This document shows positions 46,327-57,705 of a stretch of 64,000 nt of DNA, piece by piece. The translations under genes and the position numbers were made by a program. A model generated the notes under the pieces. The model saw nothing but the letters and a program-made list of their open reading frames with translations. It did no database searches and was not told the origin of the DNA. Positions within the stretch are counted from its first letter, which is position 1. Every line of letters starts with the position of its first letter. This DNA comes from Caulobacter sp. UNC279MFTsu5.1. GTDB lineage: Bacteria > Pseudomonadota > Alphaproteobacteria > Caulobacterales > Caulobacteraceae. The stretch is taken from contig NZ_FORN01000004.1 in assembly GCF_900114015.1 (NCBI RefSeq), positions 62,001-126,000 of the forward strand. The letters run 5' to 3'.

Positions 46327-46926
46327 CTATCCGCCCGACACCGCCTTGGTCAGCAGGTTGATCCGCCGGCCGCCGGGCATCTCGACGTCGCCGCCGCTCC
46401 AGCCGGTCGGGCAGGCGCCCGACCACTCGGCGGTCATGCTCATCTTGTGCTCGCCGTTCATCGCCGGCTGGGCCGCGCCCGTCGTGGTGCTGGTCATGTC
46501 CATCACATAGCGGGTGTCGAAATCGCCCGAGACGCGGATGGTGCTGTCGGTCTTGCCGGCCGGGCCCATGTCGCAGGCCGAGACGACCGTCCAGCTTCCG
46601 TCGGCCCCGCGCGTCATCGACTTGCGCTGGCAACGCTTGTCGTCGCCCTGGCTGTCCAGGCCCATCTTCTCGTCGCTGGTCGCGTCGACGCAGAAGCGGA
46701 AGCTGCGCGTGAAGCCCTGCGCCTTGAGGGTCATGGTCTGGGTCCACAGGCCTGGCTTGCGCTTGGGCCAGGCCGTCGGGACCGGCGTCGCCGCGGCGGG
46801 CGCCGTCGCCTGCGAGGCCGCGGCCGCGGCCTTGGGCGCCTCCGCCGTCCCGGTTTCAGACTTCTGGCCGCAAGCCGCCACGGCGGCCAAGCTTCCGAAC
46901 GCCACAAACATCCACAGAGCCCGCAT
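46327..46926 (-). CDS. DUF3617 lipoprotein
   Basis: A 199-residue protein with a lipobox signal (FVAFGSLAAVAACG) and an Ala/Pro-rich linker. The DUF3617 body has KPGLWTQTMTLKAQG, cysteines at FRFCVD, KRCQ, SACD and GACP, and TAEWSGACPTGWSGGDVEM-like sequence near the end. It should be anchored in the envelope; the function is unknown. The start at 46926 is set by the signal peptide. Confidence 0.85.
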   Translation of the reverse strand: MRALWMFVAFGSLAAVAACGQKSETGTAEAPKAAAAASQATAPAAATPVPTAWPKRKPGLWTQTMTLKAQGFTRSFRFCVDATSDEKMGLDSQGDDKRCQRKSMTRGADGSWTVVSACDMGPAGKTDSTIRVSGDFDTRYVMDMTSTTTGAAQPAMNGEHKMSMTAEWSGACPTGWSGGDVEMPGGRRINLLTKAVSGG

Positions 46927-47005
46927 CGCCCACCTCGCTCGCGCGTTAGCCCCCAAAGCCATTAACACTCCTGGCGCGGCGCGCCGTCCAGCCCATATGC
47001 GAGTC

Positions 47006-47275
47006 ATGACCGACGCCTTCAGCCACAACCCCGCCAAGAGCCGCTACGAACTGAAAGTCGACGGGCGCCTCGCCTTCGCCGACTACCAGCGCAGCGGCCA
47101 CCGCCTGGTGATCCCCCACGTCGAGGCCGACCCCGCCCTGCGCGGCGCCGGCGCGGCTGGCCGCCTGATGAAATACGTCGCCGACACGGCGCGCAGCGAG
47201 GGCATGAAGATCGTGCCGCTGTGCAGCTACGCCTCGGCGTGGCTGAGACGGAACGATCCGGAGATGATCGCTTGA
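47006..47275 (+). CDS. Small GCN5-related N-acetyltransferase (COG2388 type)
   Basis: An 89-residue protein with the compact GNAT-like fold of this family: ADYQRSGHRLVIPHVEADPA, the CoA-binding LRGAGAAGRLMKYVADTARS and IVPLCSYASAWLRRN at the end. An ATG three codons earlier (46997) is also possible. The substrate is unknown. Confidence 0.88.
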   Translation: MTDAFSHNPAKSRYELKVDGRLAFADYQRSGHRLVIPHVEADPALRGAGAAGRLMKYVADTARSEGMKIVPLCSYASAWLRRNDPEMIA

Positions 47276-47283
47276 TTTTTGAT

Positions 47284-47410
47284 CCGCTCATCCCGGCGAA
47301 TGCCGGGACCCAGATGGAATGGCGCCTGGGCTGACGCCAGGAATGTCGAGGTCTTCCAATCAGCCACACCGCTTCAGGATCTGGGTCCCGGCATTCGCCG
47401 GGATGAGCGG
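47284..47410. repeat. Perfect 30-bp inverted repeat (family B relative)
   Basis: Bases 47284-47313 and 47381-47410 are exact reverse complements, with 67 bases between. Each arm contains its own palindrome CCCGGC-GAAT-GCCGGG. It lies between convergent genes and could also end both transcripts. Confidence 0.9.
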
Positions 47411-47412
47411 TT

Positions 47413-48279
47413 CTAGGAAGGCTGCTCGATCATCCAATCCCGGAACGCCGCCAGGGCCGGCGTGACGGTCCGCGACTTGAGCCAGGTCAGCCAGTACATC
47501 CCCGACCCGACCTCCAGGGCGAACGGCCGCACGAGGCGCCCCTGCTCCAGGTCACGGGCGAACATCATCGATGGGGCCAGGGCCACGCCGGCGCCCTGCA
47601 TCGCCGCCTCGACCATCACCCAGGAGCTGTCGAACACCGGCCCGCGGATCGGCGGCGGGACCAGGCCGGCGGCGGCGAACCAGTCGGGCCAGTCGTCGGC
47701 CCGGTAGCTGCGCAGCAGGACCTCGGAGACTAGGGCCTCGGGGGTCTTCAGGCGCTCGGCCGCGGCCGGGGCGCACAGCGGCGTCATCGGGGCGGCGAAC
47801 AGCGGCGCGGCCTCGGTGCCGTGCCAGGCCCCGTCGCCGAAGCGCACCGCGCAATCCAGCCCCTCGCCGGCGATGTCGATGCGGTTGTTGTTGGTGAACA
47901 GGCGCAGGTCGACGAACGGATGGGCTTCGCGGAAGGCCGGCAGGCGCGGCAGCAGCCAGCCCACCGCGAAGGTGCCGACCACCCCGACGCTGAGCACCTC
48001 CATCACCCGCCCGGCCGAGAACCGCTCCAGCACCGCGCCCATGCGGTCGAAGCCGTCGCGCACCGTCGGCAGCAGGGCCAGCCCCTCGTCGGTCAGGGCC
48101 AGGCCGCGCGGCAGGCGACGGAACAGGCTGGCCCCCAGCCGCTGCTCCAGGCCCTTGACCTGATGGCTGACCGCCGCCTGGGTCACGCACAGCTCGATGG
48201 CCGCCCGCGTGAACGACAGATGCCGGGCCGAGGCCTCGAAGGCCCGCAGGGCGTTCAGGGGAAGCTGCGCGCGACTCAT
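47413..48279 (-). CDS. LysR-family regulator of the divergent beta-lactamase
   Basis: A 288-residue LysR protein: HTH (about 5-65: LNALRAFEASARHLSFTRAA, CVTQAAVSHQVKGLEQRLG) and a periplasmic-binding-like effector domain. The HTH motif is of the GcvA/AmpR group, and it is divergent from a class A beta-lactamase, the arrangement of ampR-bla pairs. The ATG at 48279 is preferred over a TTG four codons up. A CCAAAA-N10-TTTTGG dyad lies in the shared gap. Confidence 0.9.
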   Translation of the reverse strand: MSRAQLPLNALRAFEASARHLSFTRAAIELCVTQAAVSHQVKGLEQRLGASLFRRLPRGLALTDEGLALLPTVRDGFDRMGAVLERFSAGRVMEVLSVGVVGTFAVGWLLPRLPAFREAHPFVDLRLFTNNNRIDIAGEGLDCAVRFGDGAWHGTEAAPLFAAPMTPLCAPAAAERLKTPEALVSEVLLRSYRADDWPDWFAAAGLVPPPIRGPVFDSSWVMVEAAMQGAGVALAPSMMFARDLEQGRLVRPFALEVGSGMYWLTWLKSRTVTPALAAFRDWMIEQPS

Positions 48280-48287
48280 CTCGACAC

Positions 48288-48309
48288 CCAAAATTTTCTA
48301 GGGTTTTGG
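48288..48309. promoter_or_regulatory. Candidate LysR-binding dyad between lysR and bla
   Basis: CCAAAA and TTTTGG are inverted with a 10-base spacer, starting nine bases upstream of the LysR gene's ATG. LysR proteins bind such dyads near the target promoter. Confidence 0.45.
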
Positions 48310-48373
48310 CCGAAGTATCATCGTTTGATCCGGGGGTCATCTCTCGCCCATCCTGCGGGCCATGGAGGACCCG

Positions 48374-49288
48374 ATGATCGATCGACGCCAGGTGTTAACG
48401 GCTATTTCCGCCCTGCCCGCCCTTTCCCTCGCGCGTCCCGCCGCCTCGGCCGCGACCGCGCGGCTGACCAGCGGCATTAGCCGGGATATTGCCGCCCTGG
48501 AGGCCCGCAGCGGCGGCCGGCTGGGCGTCGCCGTGCTGGACACCGCCGACGGCAAGGCCTTCGCCCATCGCGGCGACGAGCGCTTCGCCCTGTGCAGCAC
48601 CTTCAAGGCCCTCGTCGCCGGCTTGGTGCTCAAGCGCGTGGACCAGGGCCAGGAACGGCTGGATCGCCGGATCCGCTACGGCAGGGGCGTGCTGACGGCC
48701 CATTCGCCGGCCACCGAGAAGCACGTCGGCGAGGGCATGACCGTCGGAGCGCTGTGCGAAGCGACGGTCACCCTCAGCGACAACGCCGCGGCCAACCTCC
48801 TGCTCCACACCTTCGGTGGCCCGCCGGCCCTGACCGCCTTCCTGCGCGGCCTGGGCGACACGGTGACCCGCCTGGACGGCTACGAGCCCGCCCTGAACGT
48901 GGTGCGGCCCGGCGAGATCCACGACACCACCTCGCCCAGCGCCATGCTGGCCAGCCTGCGCGCCCTAACCCTGGGTCCGGTCCTGTCGCCGGCCTCGCGC
49001 CAGCAACTGGCCGCCTGGCTGGTCGGCAACCAGACCGGCGACAAGCGCCTGAGGGCCGGCCTGCCCCCTGATTGGAAGAAGAGGGGTTGGAAGGTCGGCG
49101 ACAAGACCGGCAGCTGGGGCGACGGCAGGGTCGGAACCACCAACGACATCGCCATGATCTGGCCGCCGGGGCGGCCGCCGCTGCTGATCACCGCCTATCT
49201 GAGCCGCTCGACGCTGGACGACAACGGCCGCAACGCCGTGATCGCCGAGGTCGCGCGGCTGGCCGTGGCGGCGGGTTTCGGCTCGTAG
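48374..49288 (+). CDS. bla: Class A beta-lactamase
   Basis: A 304-residue exported serine beta-lactamase. All class A motifs are present: STFK (nucleophile Ser), SDN, EPALN (general base Glu and Asn of the omega loop) and KTG. The N-terminus IDRRQVLTAISALPALSLAR is a twin-arginine-like signal. GGAGGA lies four bases before the ATG at 48374. It hydrolyses beta-lactams in the periplasm, probably induced through the divergent LysR protein. Spectrum cannot be read from the sequence. Confidence 0.94.
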   Translation: MIDRRQVLTAISALPALSLARPAASAATARLTSGISRDIAALEARSGGRLGVAVLDTADGKAFAHRGDERFALCSTFKALVAGLVLKRVDQGQERLDRRIRYGRGVLTAHSPATEKHVGEGMTVGALCEATVTLSDNAAANLLLHTFGGPPALTAFLRGLGDTVTRLDGYEPALNVVRPGEIHDTTSPSAMLASLRALTLGPVLSPASRQQLAAWLVGNQTGDKRLRAGLPPDWKKRGWKVGDKTGSWGDGRVGTTNDIAMIWPPGRPPLLITAYLSRSTLDDNGRNAVIAEVARLAVAAGFGS

Positions 49289-49415
49289 AGGCCGGGCGCG
49301 ACCTCGAGCACGCGGCGACGGCCCGCGCCGCAAGCCACTGTTCCTTAAGGCCTTCGACCTATCCCTGCTTTACGGCGTCCCCGACCTGGGCGGTCGGGCG
49401 CCCCGCGAAAGCAGC

Positions 49416-51926
49416 ATGACAGAGACCACATCCTCCGCCCCGACGCGGCCGATCTCCAAATGGACGGGCGGCGACATCCTGAAGACCACAGCCTTGGCCG
49501 TGGGCGCGGCGATCGGCTACGCCCTGCTGGCCTATCTCTGCGTCGAATTCCCCCAGAACATCGGCCAGGTGGCGCCGATCTGGCTGTCCAACGGCTTCGG
49601 CGTGGCCTGCCTGCTGTCGTGCCGCAACCGCCACTGGCCGGCGGTGCTGCTGGGATGCCTGGCCGGCGGCCTGGCGGCGGGGGCCCATGCCGGCGACCTC
49701 GCGGCGGTCAATATCGCGCTGGTCAGCTGCAACATGGTCCAGATCTTCGTCTGCGCCTGGGGCATGCGCCGCGCCTGCGGCCAGGAGATCGACCTGGGCC
49801 GGGCCCGCGACATGATCGCCTTCGCCCTGATCTGCGGCCTGGCCGTCCCGGTCGCCACCGGCGCCGTGGCCGCTTCGATCCACACCGCCATGCGCGGCGG
49901 CGCGCTGCTGGCCAATATCGGCGTCTGGTCGCTGGGCGACATCCTGGGCCTGATGACCATCACCCCCTGCCTGCTGGCCCTGGTGCGCGTGCGCCACTAT
50001 CTGCGCGAGCGCCCGTTGTCGGCCAGCGGCGTCGCCTGCCTGCTGCTGCTGCTGGCGGTGACCGTCGGCGTCTTCCTCCAGCACCGGCCGCTGCTGTTCG
50101 TGATCCCGCCGGTGATGCTGCTGGTCGCCTGGCAGCTGGAGGTGCTGGGCGCGGCGCTGAGCGCGACCCTGGTGGCGGTGGTGGCGGTGATCTTCACCAT
50201 GGCCGGCCGTGGCCCGATCACGCTTCTGCAGGCGAGTTCGCCCGACCAGGCGATCGTGCTGCAGCTGTTCCTGGCCACGGCGATCTTCATCAGCCTGCCC
50301 GTGGCCTCGATCCAGCGGCGCCGGCGCCAGATGCTGCAGGACATGACCGAGGCCAACGCCGCGGCGATCCGCAGCGAGGCGCGCTTCCGCCAGCTGGCTG
50401 AAGAAGCCCAGGACATGATCGTCCACAGCAACCTGCGCGGCGTCATCCAGTACGTCTCGCCGGCCTGTGTGGCCATGCTGGGCTACGCGCCGGACGAACT
50501 GGTCGGCCGCGAGGGCATGACCGCCGTGCACGAGGATGACCGCGAGGCCGTCCGGGCCATCGTCATCGAACAGATCGCCCACATGGCCGCCCACCACGAC
50601 AACGGCCCGGCCCGCGTCGAGTACCGCGCGATCCGCAAGGACGGCCAGGTGATCTGGCTGGAATCCCGCCCCGGCCTGCAGCGCGATCCCCTGACCGGGA
50701 TCGTCACCGGCATCACCGACATCGTCCGTGACGTCACCGAGCAGAAGGCCATGGAGCGCCAGCTGCGCGAGGCCCGCAACGCGGCCGAGACCGCCGCCGA
50801 GGCGAAGGGCGAGTTCCTGGCCAATATGAGCCACGAGCTGCGCACGCCCCTGACCTCGGTGCTGGGTTTCGCCCGCCTGGTCGACGACGAGCCGGACCTG
50901 TCGCCCGACGCGCGCCGCTTCATCGGCCGGGTGCTGAGCGGCGGCAAGGCGCTGCTGACCACCATCAACGACATCCTGGACTTCTCGAAGCTGGAGGCCC
51001 GCCAGCTGGAGCTGAAGCTGGAGCCTGTCGCCCCCGCCCCGCTGATCGAGGAGGCGCTGGACCTGTTCTCGCTGGAGACCGACGCCTGGGGCGTGGCCCT
51101 GCGCGCCGAGGGCCTGGCCGGCCTGCCCGCCGACCTGCTGATCGACGGCGGCCGCCTGCGCCAGGTGCTGCTGAACCTGATCGGCAACGCGGTGAAGTTC
51201 ACCGAGGTCGGATCGATCACCGTCACCGCCGCCTATGACGACGCCGCCGAACGACTGAGCGTCTCGGTGCGCGACACCGGCCCCGGCATCGCCCCCGAGG
51301 ACATCGACCTGCTGTTCCGCCGCTTCTCCCAGGTCGACGCCGGCCTGACCCGCAAGCACGGCGGCACCGGCCTGGGCCTGGCGATCTGCAAGGGCCTGGT
51401 CGAGGCGATGGGCGGCCGGATCGGCGTCGTCAGCGCTCCGGGCGCGGGCGCCTGCTTCAGCTTCGACATCGTCGCCCCCTCGACGGCCCGGGCCGAGGCC
51501 CACGCCCCCGGGGAGACCGTCGTTTCGCCGCTGCCACCCGCCTGCCGGGTGCTGATCGTCGACGACAACCCCGCCAACCGGGAACTGGTCACCGCCATCC
51601 TGACCGCCCTGGGGGCCGAGGTGGCCGAGGCCGTGGACGGCGAGGAAGGCGTAGCCGCCGCCGCTGTCCGCCCGTTCGACGCCATCCTGATGGACCTGCG
51701 CATGCCGCGCCTGGACGGCGCCCAGGCCGCCCTGCGCATCCGCGGCGGGGGCGGCCCCAACGCCGCCACGCCGATCATCGCCTTCTCGGCCGACGCCCGT
51801 CCCGAGGGCCTGGGCGGGGTCTTCGACGGGTCGGTGTCCAAGCCGATGACCGCCGCCGGCCTGGTCGACGCGCTCAACCGCGCCATGGCCGCCGCGCCGG
51901 CCGAGAGGCTGCGGACCACGGCCTGA
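49416..51926 (+). CDS. MASE1-PAS hybrid sensor histidine kinase
   Basis: An 836-residue protein. A MASE1-type membrane sensor (about 20-300, eight or so spans) is followed by a PAS/PAC region (about 325-450), HisKA with NMSHELRTPLTSVLG, HATPase (NLIGNAVKFTE, DTGPGIA, GGTGLGLAICKGLVE) and a C-terminal receiver with DDNPANRE and the phosphorylated Asp in ILMDLRMPRLDG. It is membrane-bound; signal and partner are unknown. No response regulator gene is adjacent. Confidence 0.93.
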   Translation: MTETTSSAPTRPISKWTGGDILKTTALAVGAAIGYALLAYLCVEFPQNIGQVAPIWLSNGFGVACLLSCRNRHWPAVLLGCLAGGLAAGAHAGDLAAVNIALVSCNMVQIFVCAWGMRRACGQEIDLGRARDMIAFALICGLAVPVATGAVAASIHTAMRGGALLANIGVWSLGDILGLMTITPCLLALVRVRHYLRERPLSASGVACLLLLLAVTVGVFLQHRPLLFVIPPVMLLVAWQLEVLGAALSATLVAVVAVIFTMAGRGPITLLQASSPDQAIVLQLFLATAIFISLPVASIQRRRRQMLQDMTEANAAAIRSEARFRQLAEEAQDMIVHSNLRGVIQYVSPACVAMLGYAPDELVGREGMTAVHEDDREAVRAIVIEQIAHMAAHHDNGPARVEYRAIRKDGQVIWLESRPGLQRDPLTGIVTGITDIVRDVTEQKAMERQLREARNAAETAAEAKGEFLANMSHELRTPLTSVLGFARLVDDEPDLSPDARRFIGRVLSGGKALLTTINDILDFSKLEARQLELKLEPVAPAPLIEEALDLFSLETDAWGVALRAEGLAGLPADLLIDGGRLRQVLLNLIGNAVKFTEVGSITVTAAYDDAAERLSVSVRDTGPGIAPEDIDLLFRRFSQVDAGLTRKHGGTGLGLAICKGLVEAMGGRIGVVSAPGAGACFSFDIVAPSTARAEAHAPGETVVSPLPPACRVLIVDDNPANRELVTAILTALGAEVAEAVDGEEGVAAAAVRPFDAILMDLRMPRLDGAQAALRIRGGGGPNAATPIIAFSADARPEGLGGVFDGSVSKPMTAAGLVDALNRAMAAAPAERLRTTA

Positions 51927-51996
51927 GCGGTTTTTCGAAGAACATCGATCGTCGAGATTGCACGGCGGGCCGCGCGCGCTAGGATCGCGCCACCCG

Positions 51997-52046
51997 AGAG
52001 CGTGACAGCCGAAAGTGGATGCCGGTTTCGGCGCCTGTCACGCTCT
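51997..52046. terminator. Long hairpin after the hybrid kinase
   Basis: AGAGCGTGACAG and CTGTCACGCTCT are exact inverted 12-bp arms, with GCCGAAA/TTTCGGC extending the stem inside. It sits 70 bases after the kinase stop and 50 before the GST start. It has no T-tract. Confidence 0.55.
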
Positions 52047-52095
52047 CCCTGCTTGAACGAGCCTGTCCTTCGGACGGGCTCTCGGAGGGCCAGCC

Positions 52096-52737
52096 ATGAG
52101 CGACGAACTCGTCTTCTACACCAACCCCATGTCGCGCGGCCGCATCGTCCGCTGGATGCTCGAGGAGGTCGGCGCGCCCTACCGCACCGTCGTGCTCGAC
52201 TACGCCACGTCGATGAAGGCGCCCGAGTACCTGGCGGTCAATCCGATGGGCAAGGTGCCGGCGATCACTCACCGCGGGGTGACCGTCACCGAGGGCGCGG
52301 CGATCTGCGCCTACCTGGCCGACGCCTTCCCCGAGGCGGGCCTGGCCCCGCCGACCACCTCGCCCGAGCGCGGGACCTATTATCGCTGGCTGATGTTCGC
52401 CTGCGGGCCGGTCGAGGCGGCGGTGACCAACAAGTCGTTGGGCTTCGTGGTGCCGGACGACCGCAGGGTCATGGCCGGCTACGGCTGCCTTGAGGACACC
52501 CTGAACGCCCTGGAACGGGCGGTGGCCGGCAAGGCCTACATAGCCGGCGACCGGTTCTCGGCCGCCGACGTCTATGTCGGCTCGCAGATCGGCTGGGGCA
52601 TGATGTTCGGCTCGATCGAGAAGCGCCCGGCCTTCGAGGCCTATTGGGCCGGGATCAGCCAGCGCCCGGCCGCCAAGCGGGCGGCCGAGATCGACGACGC
52701 GCTGGTCGCCAAGGCGAAGGAAGCCGCGGACGCCTGA
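52096..52737 (+). CDS. Glutathione S-transferase family protein
   Basis: A 213-residue protein with a thioredoxin-like domain (FYTNPMSRGRIVRWMLEEVG, NPMGKVPAITHRG, EGAAICAYLAD) and a helical C-terminal domain with the FSAADVYVGSQIG capping motif. The SR pair in NPMSRGR sits where the catalytic Ser or Cys is found. A small hairpin (52058-52083) lies directly before the ribosome binding site GGAGGG. Confidence 0.9.
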   Translation: MSDELVFYTNPMSRGRIVRWMLEEVGAPYRTVVLDYATSMKAPEYLAVNPMGKVPAITHRGVTVTEGAAICAYLADAFPEAGLAPPTTSPERGTYYRWLMFACGPVEAAVTNKSLGFVVPDDRRVMAGYGCLEDTLNALERAVAGKAYIAGDRFSAADVYVGSQIGWGMMFGSIEKRPAFEAYWAGISQRPAAKRAAEIDDALVAKAKEAADA

Positions 52738-52739
52738 CG

Positions 52740-52800
52740 CCCCCTCCGCCACGATGCGTATCCGCATCGCGGCGCCTCCCCCGTGAAACGGAGGAGGTGG
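52740..52800. repeat. Extragenic palindromic repeat, family C
   Basis: GCCCCCTCCGCCACGATGCG and its continuation (TATCCGCATCG, CCTCCCCCGTGAAAC) match the reverse complement of the repeat at 19420-19472 with a few differences. It lies between convergent genes. Confidence 0.75.
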
Positions 52801-52880
52801 CCGGCGAAGCCCGACGGGAGCATCGACGGCTGCAAACCGCCCCCGTCAGTCCGGGACACCCGGATGACGGGGGCTCAGGC

Positions 52881-53450
52881 CTAGGACAGGACCTGGATCA
52901 CCACGCGGCGGTTCTGGGCCCGGCCGTCGGGGTTGTCGTTCGGCGCCACGGGATCTTCCTCGCCGTACGAGATCGTCGCCATGCGGTTCAGCGGCACGCC
53001 CTGCTTGCTGAGGAACTTGCGCACGGTCTCGGCCCGCTCATTGCCCAGGGTCTCGTTGTACTGCGGATCGCCGGTGGCGTCGGTGAAGCCCTGGATCTCG
53101 AGATAGACGTTCTTGTTGTCGCCCTTCAGCTTCGAGGCGAAGTCGGCGAGGCGCTGCTCGGCTTCCGGCGACAGTTCATGCCGGTTCAGCGGGAACTTCA
53201 CCGAGTCGTCGCTCAGCACCACCGAGTACAGGAACTTGCCCTCGGCCAGCTTGCCGGCGTCGGTCGCGCGTTTCAGCGCTTCCTGGCTGGTCCGGTCGAC
53301 CTCGGCCAGCTTGGTCTCCGTCCCGTCGACCCGCGTGTTCACCACGCCGACCTGGTCGTTGACATAGCCCTTGGTCGCGCAGCCGCTGACCGACAGCCCG
53401 CCAGCCACCAGAGCGCTCACCATCATCATTTTATAATTCATGCTAATCAT
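52881..53450 (-). CDS. OmpA-family peptidoglycan-binding lipoprotein
   Basis: A 189-residue protein: lipobox signal ending VSGC, a short coiled-coil stretch (VNDQVGVVNTRVDGTETKLA) and an OmpA C-terminal domain (about 85-188: IQGFTDATGDPQYNETLGNE, RAETVRKFLSKQG, GRAQNRRVVIQV). It should link the outer membrane to peptidoglycan. The start at 53450 is chosen for the short basic signal. The 330-base gap to clpB holds the clpB terminator and nothing else I can support. Confidence 0.9.
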   Translation of the reverse strand: MISMNYKMMMVSALVAGGLSVSGCATKGYVNDQVGVVNTRVDGTETKLAEVDRTSQEALKRATDAGKLAEGKFLYSVVLSDDSVKFPLNRHELSPEAEQRLADFASKLKGDNKNVYLEIQGFTDATGDPQYNETLGNERAETVRKFLSKQGVPLNRMATISYGEEDPVAPNDNPDGRAQNRRVVIQVLS

Positions 53451-53731
53451 GGCACACCCTTCCGTCTTTTTTGTTTCAACACCGATCGCCAAGCTGAACT
53501 GTTCGACAGCCCAGCAGCGGCGCTTCGTTGGTTAAAAATCGACATTCGAAAGAGGCGAATTCTGGGCCTGTTCTAGACAGACTTGGCCATGGTCGCGAAA
53601 GTCTAAGCGACACTTTTAAATAGCGCGCGCGAACGCGGAGCTAGGGCAAAGGTTCCCAATAAATATTTGCAATGTACGGAGGTTGAGTGGCCATCCTGGA
53701 CCTGTTTTTCCGTCTAGGCCAGACAGAAAAA

Positions 53732-53758
53732 ACGGGCGCGCCTCTTGGACGCGCCCGT
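53732..53758 (-). terminator. Rho-independent terminator of clpB
   Basis: On the minus strand ACGGGCGCG and CGCGCCCGT form a 9-bp stem with a 9-base loop, followed by TTTTTTC. It begins 22 bases after the clpB stop. Confidence 0.92.
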
Positions 53759-53780
53759 CTGGGATTCGCCGCGGCCGGCC

Positions 53781-56375
<2,595 letters not shown>

Positions 56376-56445
56376 GCGGTATCCCCTCCATGGGCGGATC
56401 TGGGCCGTCCGCCTCCTTTGAGCACGGGCGACCCAGGACGGGATT

Positions 56446-56471
56446 TAGGTGTGGCCGTTCAGCCACACAAG
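56446..56471 (-). promoter_or_regulatory. Possible heat-shock (sigma32) promoter of clpB
   Basis: On the minus strand CTTGTG is followed after 11 bases by CCACACCTA, a loose match to the sigma32 pattern CTTGAA / CCCCATNTA. The same bases form a GTGTGGC/GCCACAC hairpin, so this is tentative. Confidence 0.3.
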
Positions 56472-56529
56472 GGCCGCGCCGCAGGAACCTGCGTTCCTCA
56501 CCTCCCCCGCTCGCGGAGGAGGTGAGACC

Positions 56530-57267
56530 CTACCACCCCCGCTGAGCAATATAGGCTTCCAACGCCGCGATCCGCGTGGCGTCCGACGGGTGAGTCGAGG
56601 CGAACTGCGGGGTGTTGGAGCCGCCGTTGGCCTGCATGTGCAGCCACAGGATCACCGCCTCGCGCGGGCGGTAGCCGGCCCGCTGCATGAAGTCGACGCC
56701 CAGGCGGTCGGCCTCCAGCTCCTGCTTGCGCGAGAACGGCAGCAGGAAGCCGTACTTGGCCGCGCCGCCGCCGTAGCTGGAGATCGCCCGGGCCGCGTCG
56801 GACGAGCCGGCGGCGGCGCCCAGCACGCCCAGCACCAGGCTGGAGGTCAGAGTCTGCGACTGACGCTCGGCGGCGTGGCGGGCGACGACGTGGCCAGCTT
56901 CGTGGCCGATCACGGCGGCCAGTTGGTCGTCGTTGTCGACGATGGTCAGCAGGCCCGTGGTGACCCCCACGTGGCCGCCGGGCAGGACGAAGGCGTTGGG
57001 CGCGGCGTCCTCGAACACCGCATAGTCCCAGGGCCGCTGGCCCAGGCCGGCGGCGTTGACGACCCGCTGGCCGACGGACCGCACGCGGGCGTTGGCCGCC
57101 CGGTCGCGGCTGACGGTGCTCTTGGCCAGGGCCTGGCTCCACGCCTGCTCGCCGGCCTGAGCCAGGCTGGCGTCATCGACGATGGTCATCTGCTGGCGGC
57201 CCAGTTCGGGATTGTAGGCGCAGGCGCAAAGGGCCAAGGCGGCGAGGACGGGAAAGGCGCGACGCAA
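56530..57267 (-). CDS. M48-family metalloprotease lipoprotein
   Basis: A 245-residue protein. From the TTG at 57267 (GGAG eight bases upstream) it begins RRAFPVLAALALCAC, a lipobox signal. An ATG 19 codons earlier gives a worse signal. The catalytic zinc motif HEAGH is in VIGHEAGHVVARHAA, with the third ligand in KQELEADRLGVDF. It probably acts in the periplasm on misfolded outer-membrane proteins, like BepA/LoiP. Confidence 0.9.
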   Translation of the reverse strand: MRRAFPVLAALALCACAYNPELGRQQMTIVDDASLAQAGEQAWSQALAKSTVSRDRAANARVRSVGQRVVNAAGLGQRPWDYAVFEDAAPNAFVLPGGHVGVTTGLLTIVDNDDQLAAVIGHEAGHVVARHAAERQSQTLTSSLVLGVLGAAAGSSDAARAISSYGGGAAKYGFLLPFSRKQELEADRLGVDFMQRAGYRPREAVILWLHMQANGGSNTPQFASTHPSDATRIAALEAYIAQRGW

Positions 57268-57362
57268 GGGGAAACTCCGGCGGACAGGCGGCAGGTCCCC
57301 AACATGAAAGAGGAGGAACCCCATTGTCTATCGCCCAACGGGGCCAGCCGGACACCTGAAAC

Positions 57363-57701
57363 CTAATCGACGGCCTCGATCACCCGGGCCAGTTGCCGCG
57401 GATCGATGGGCTTGGACAGGACGGGCGCGTCGCGCAGGTCGGCGCGCACGCCCTGCTCGCCATAGCCGGTGACGAAGGCGAAGGGGATCTGGCGACCGCG
57501 CAGCACGTCGGCGGCGGCGAACGAGGTCTCGCCGTCGAGATTGACGTCCAGCAGCGCGAAATCGATCTGCGCCGTCCGCGCGACCCTCTCGGCCTCGGTC
57601 GCCGACGCGGCGGACCCGACGATCGTGCAACCCAGGTCGCCGAGCATGTCCTCGACCAGCATGGCGACGAACAGTTCGTCCTCGACGATCAGGACTCGCA
57701 G
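57363..57701 (-). CDS. Single-domain response regulator with a non-canonical start
   Basis: About 112 residues of a receiver domain (RVLIVEDELFVAMLVEDMLG, phospho-Asp in ALLDVNLDGE, Lys in LSKPIDP). There is no ATG, GTG or TTG at the domain edge: the fitting codon is CTG at 57701, four bases after the kinase stop. The only in-frame ATG is at 57890, inside the kinase gene. It is probably the partner of that kinase. Confidence 0.82.
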   Translation of the reverse strand: MRVLIVEDELFVAMLVEDMLGDLGCTIVGSAASATEAERVARTAQIDFALLDVNLDGETSFAAADVLRGRQIPFAFVTGYGEQGVRADLRDAPVLSKPIDPRQLARVIEAVD

Positions 57702-57705
57702 CGGC

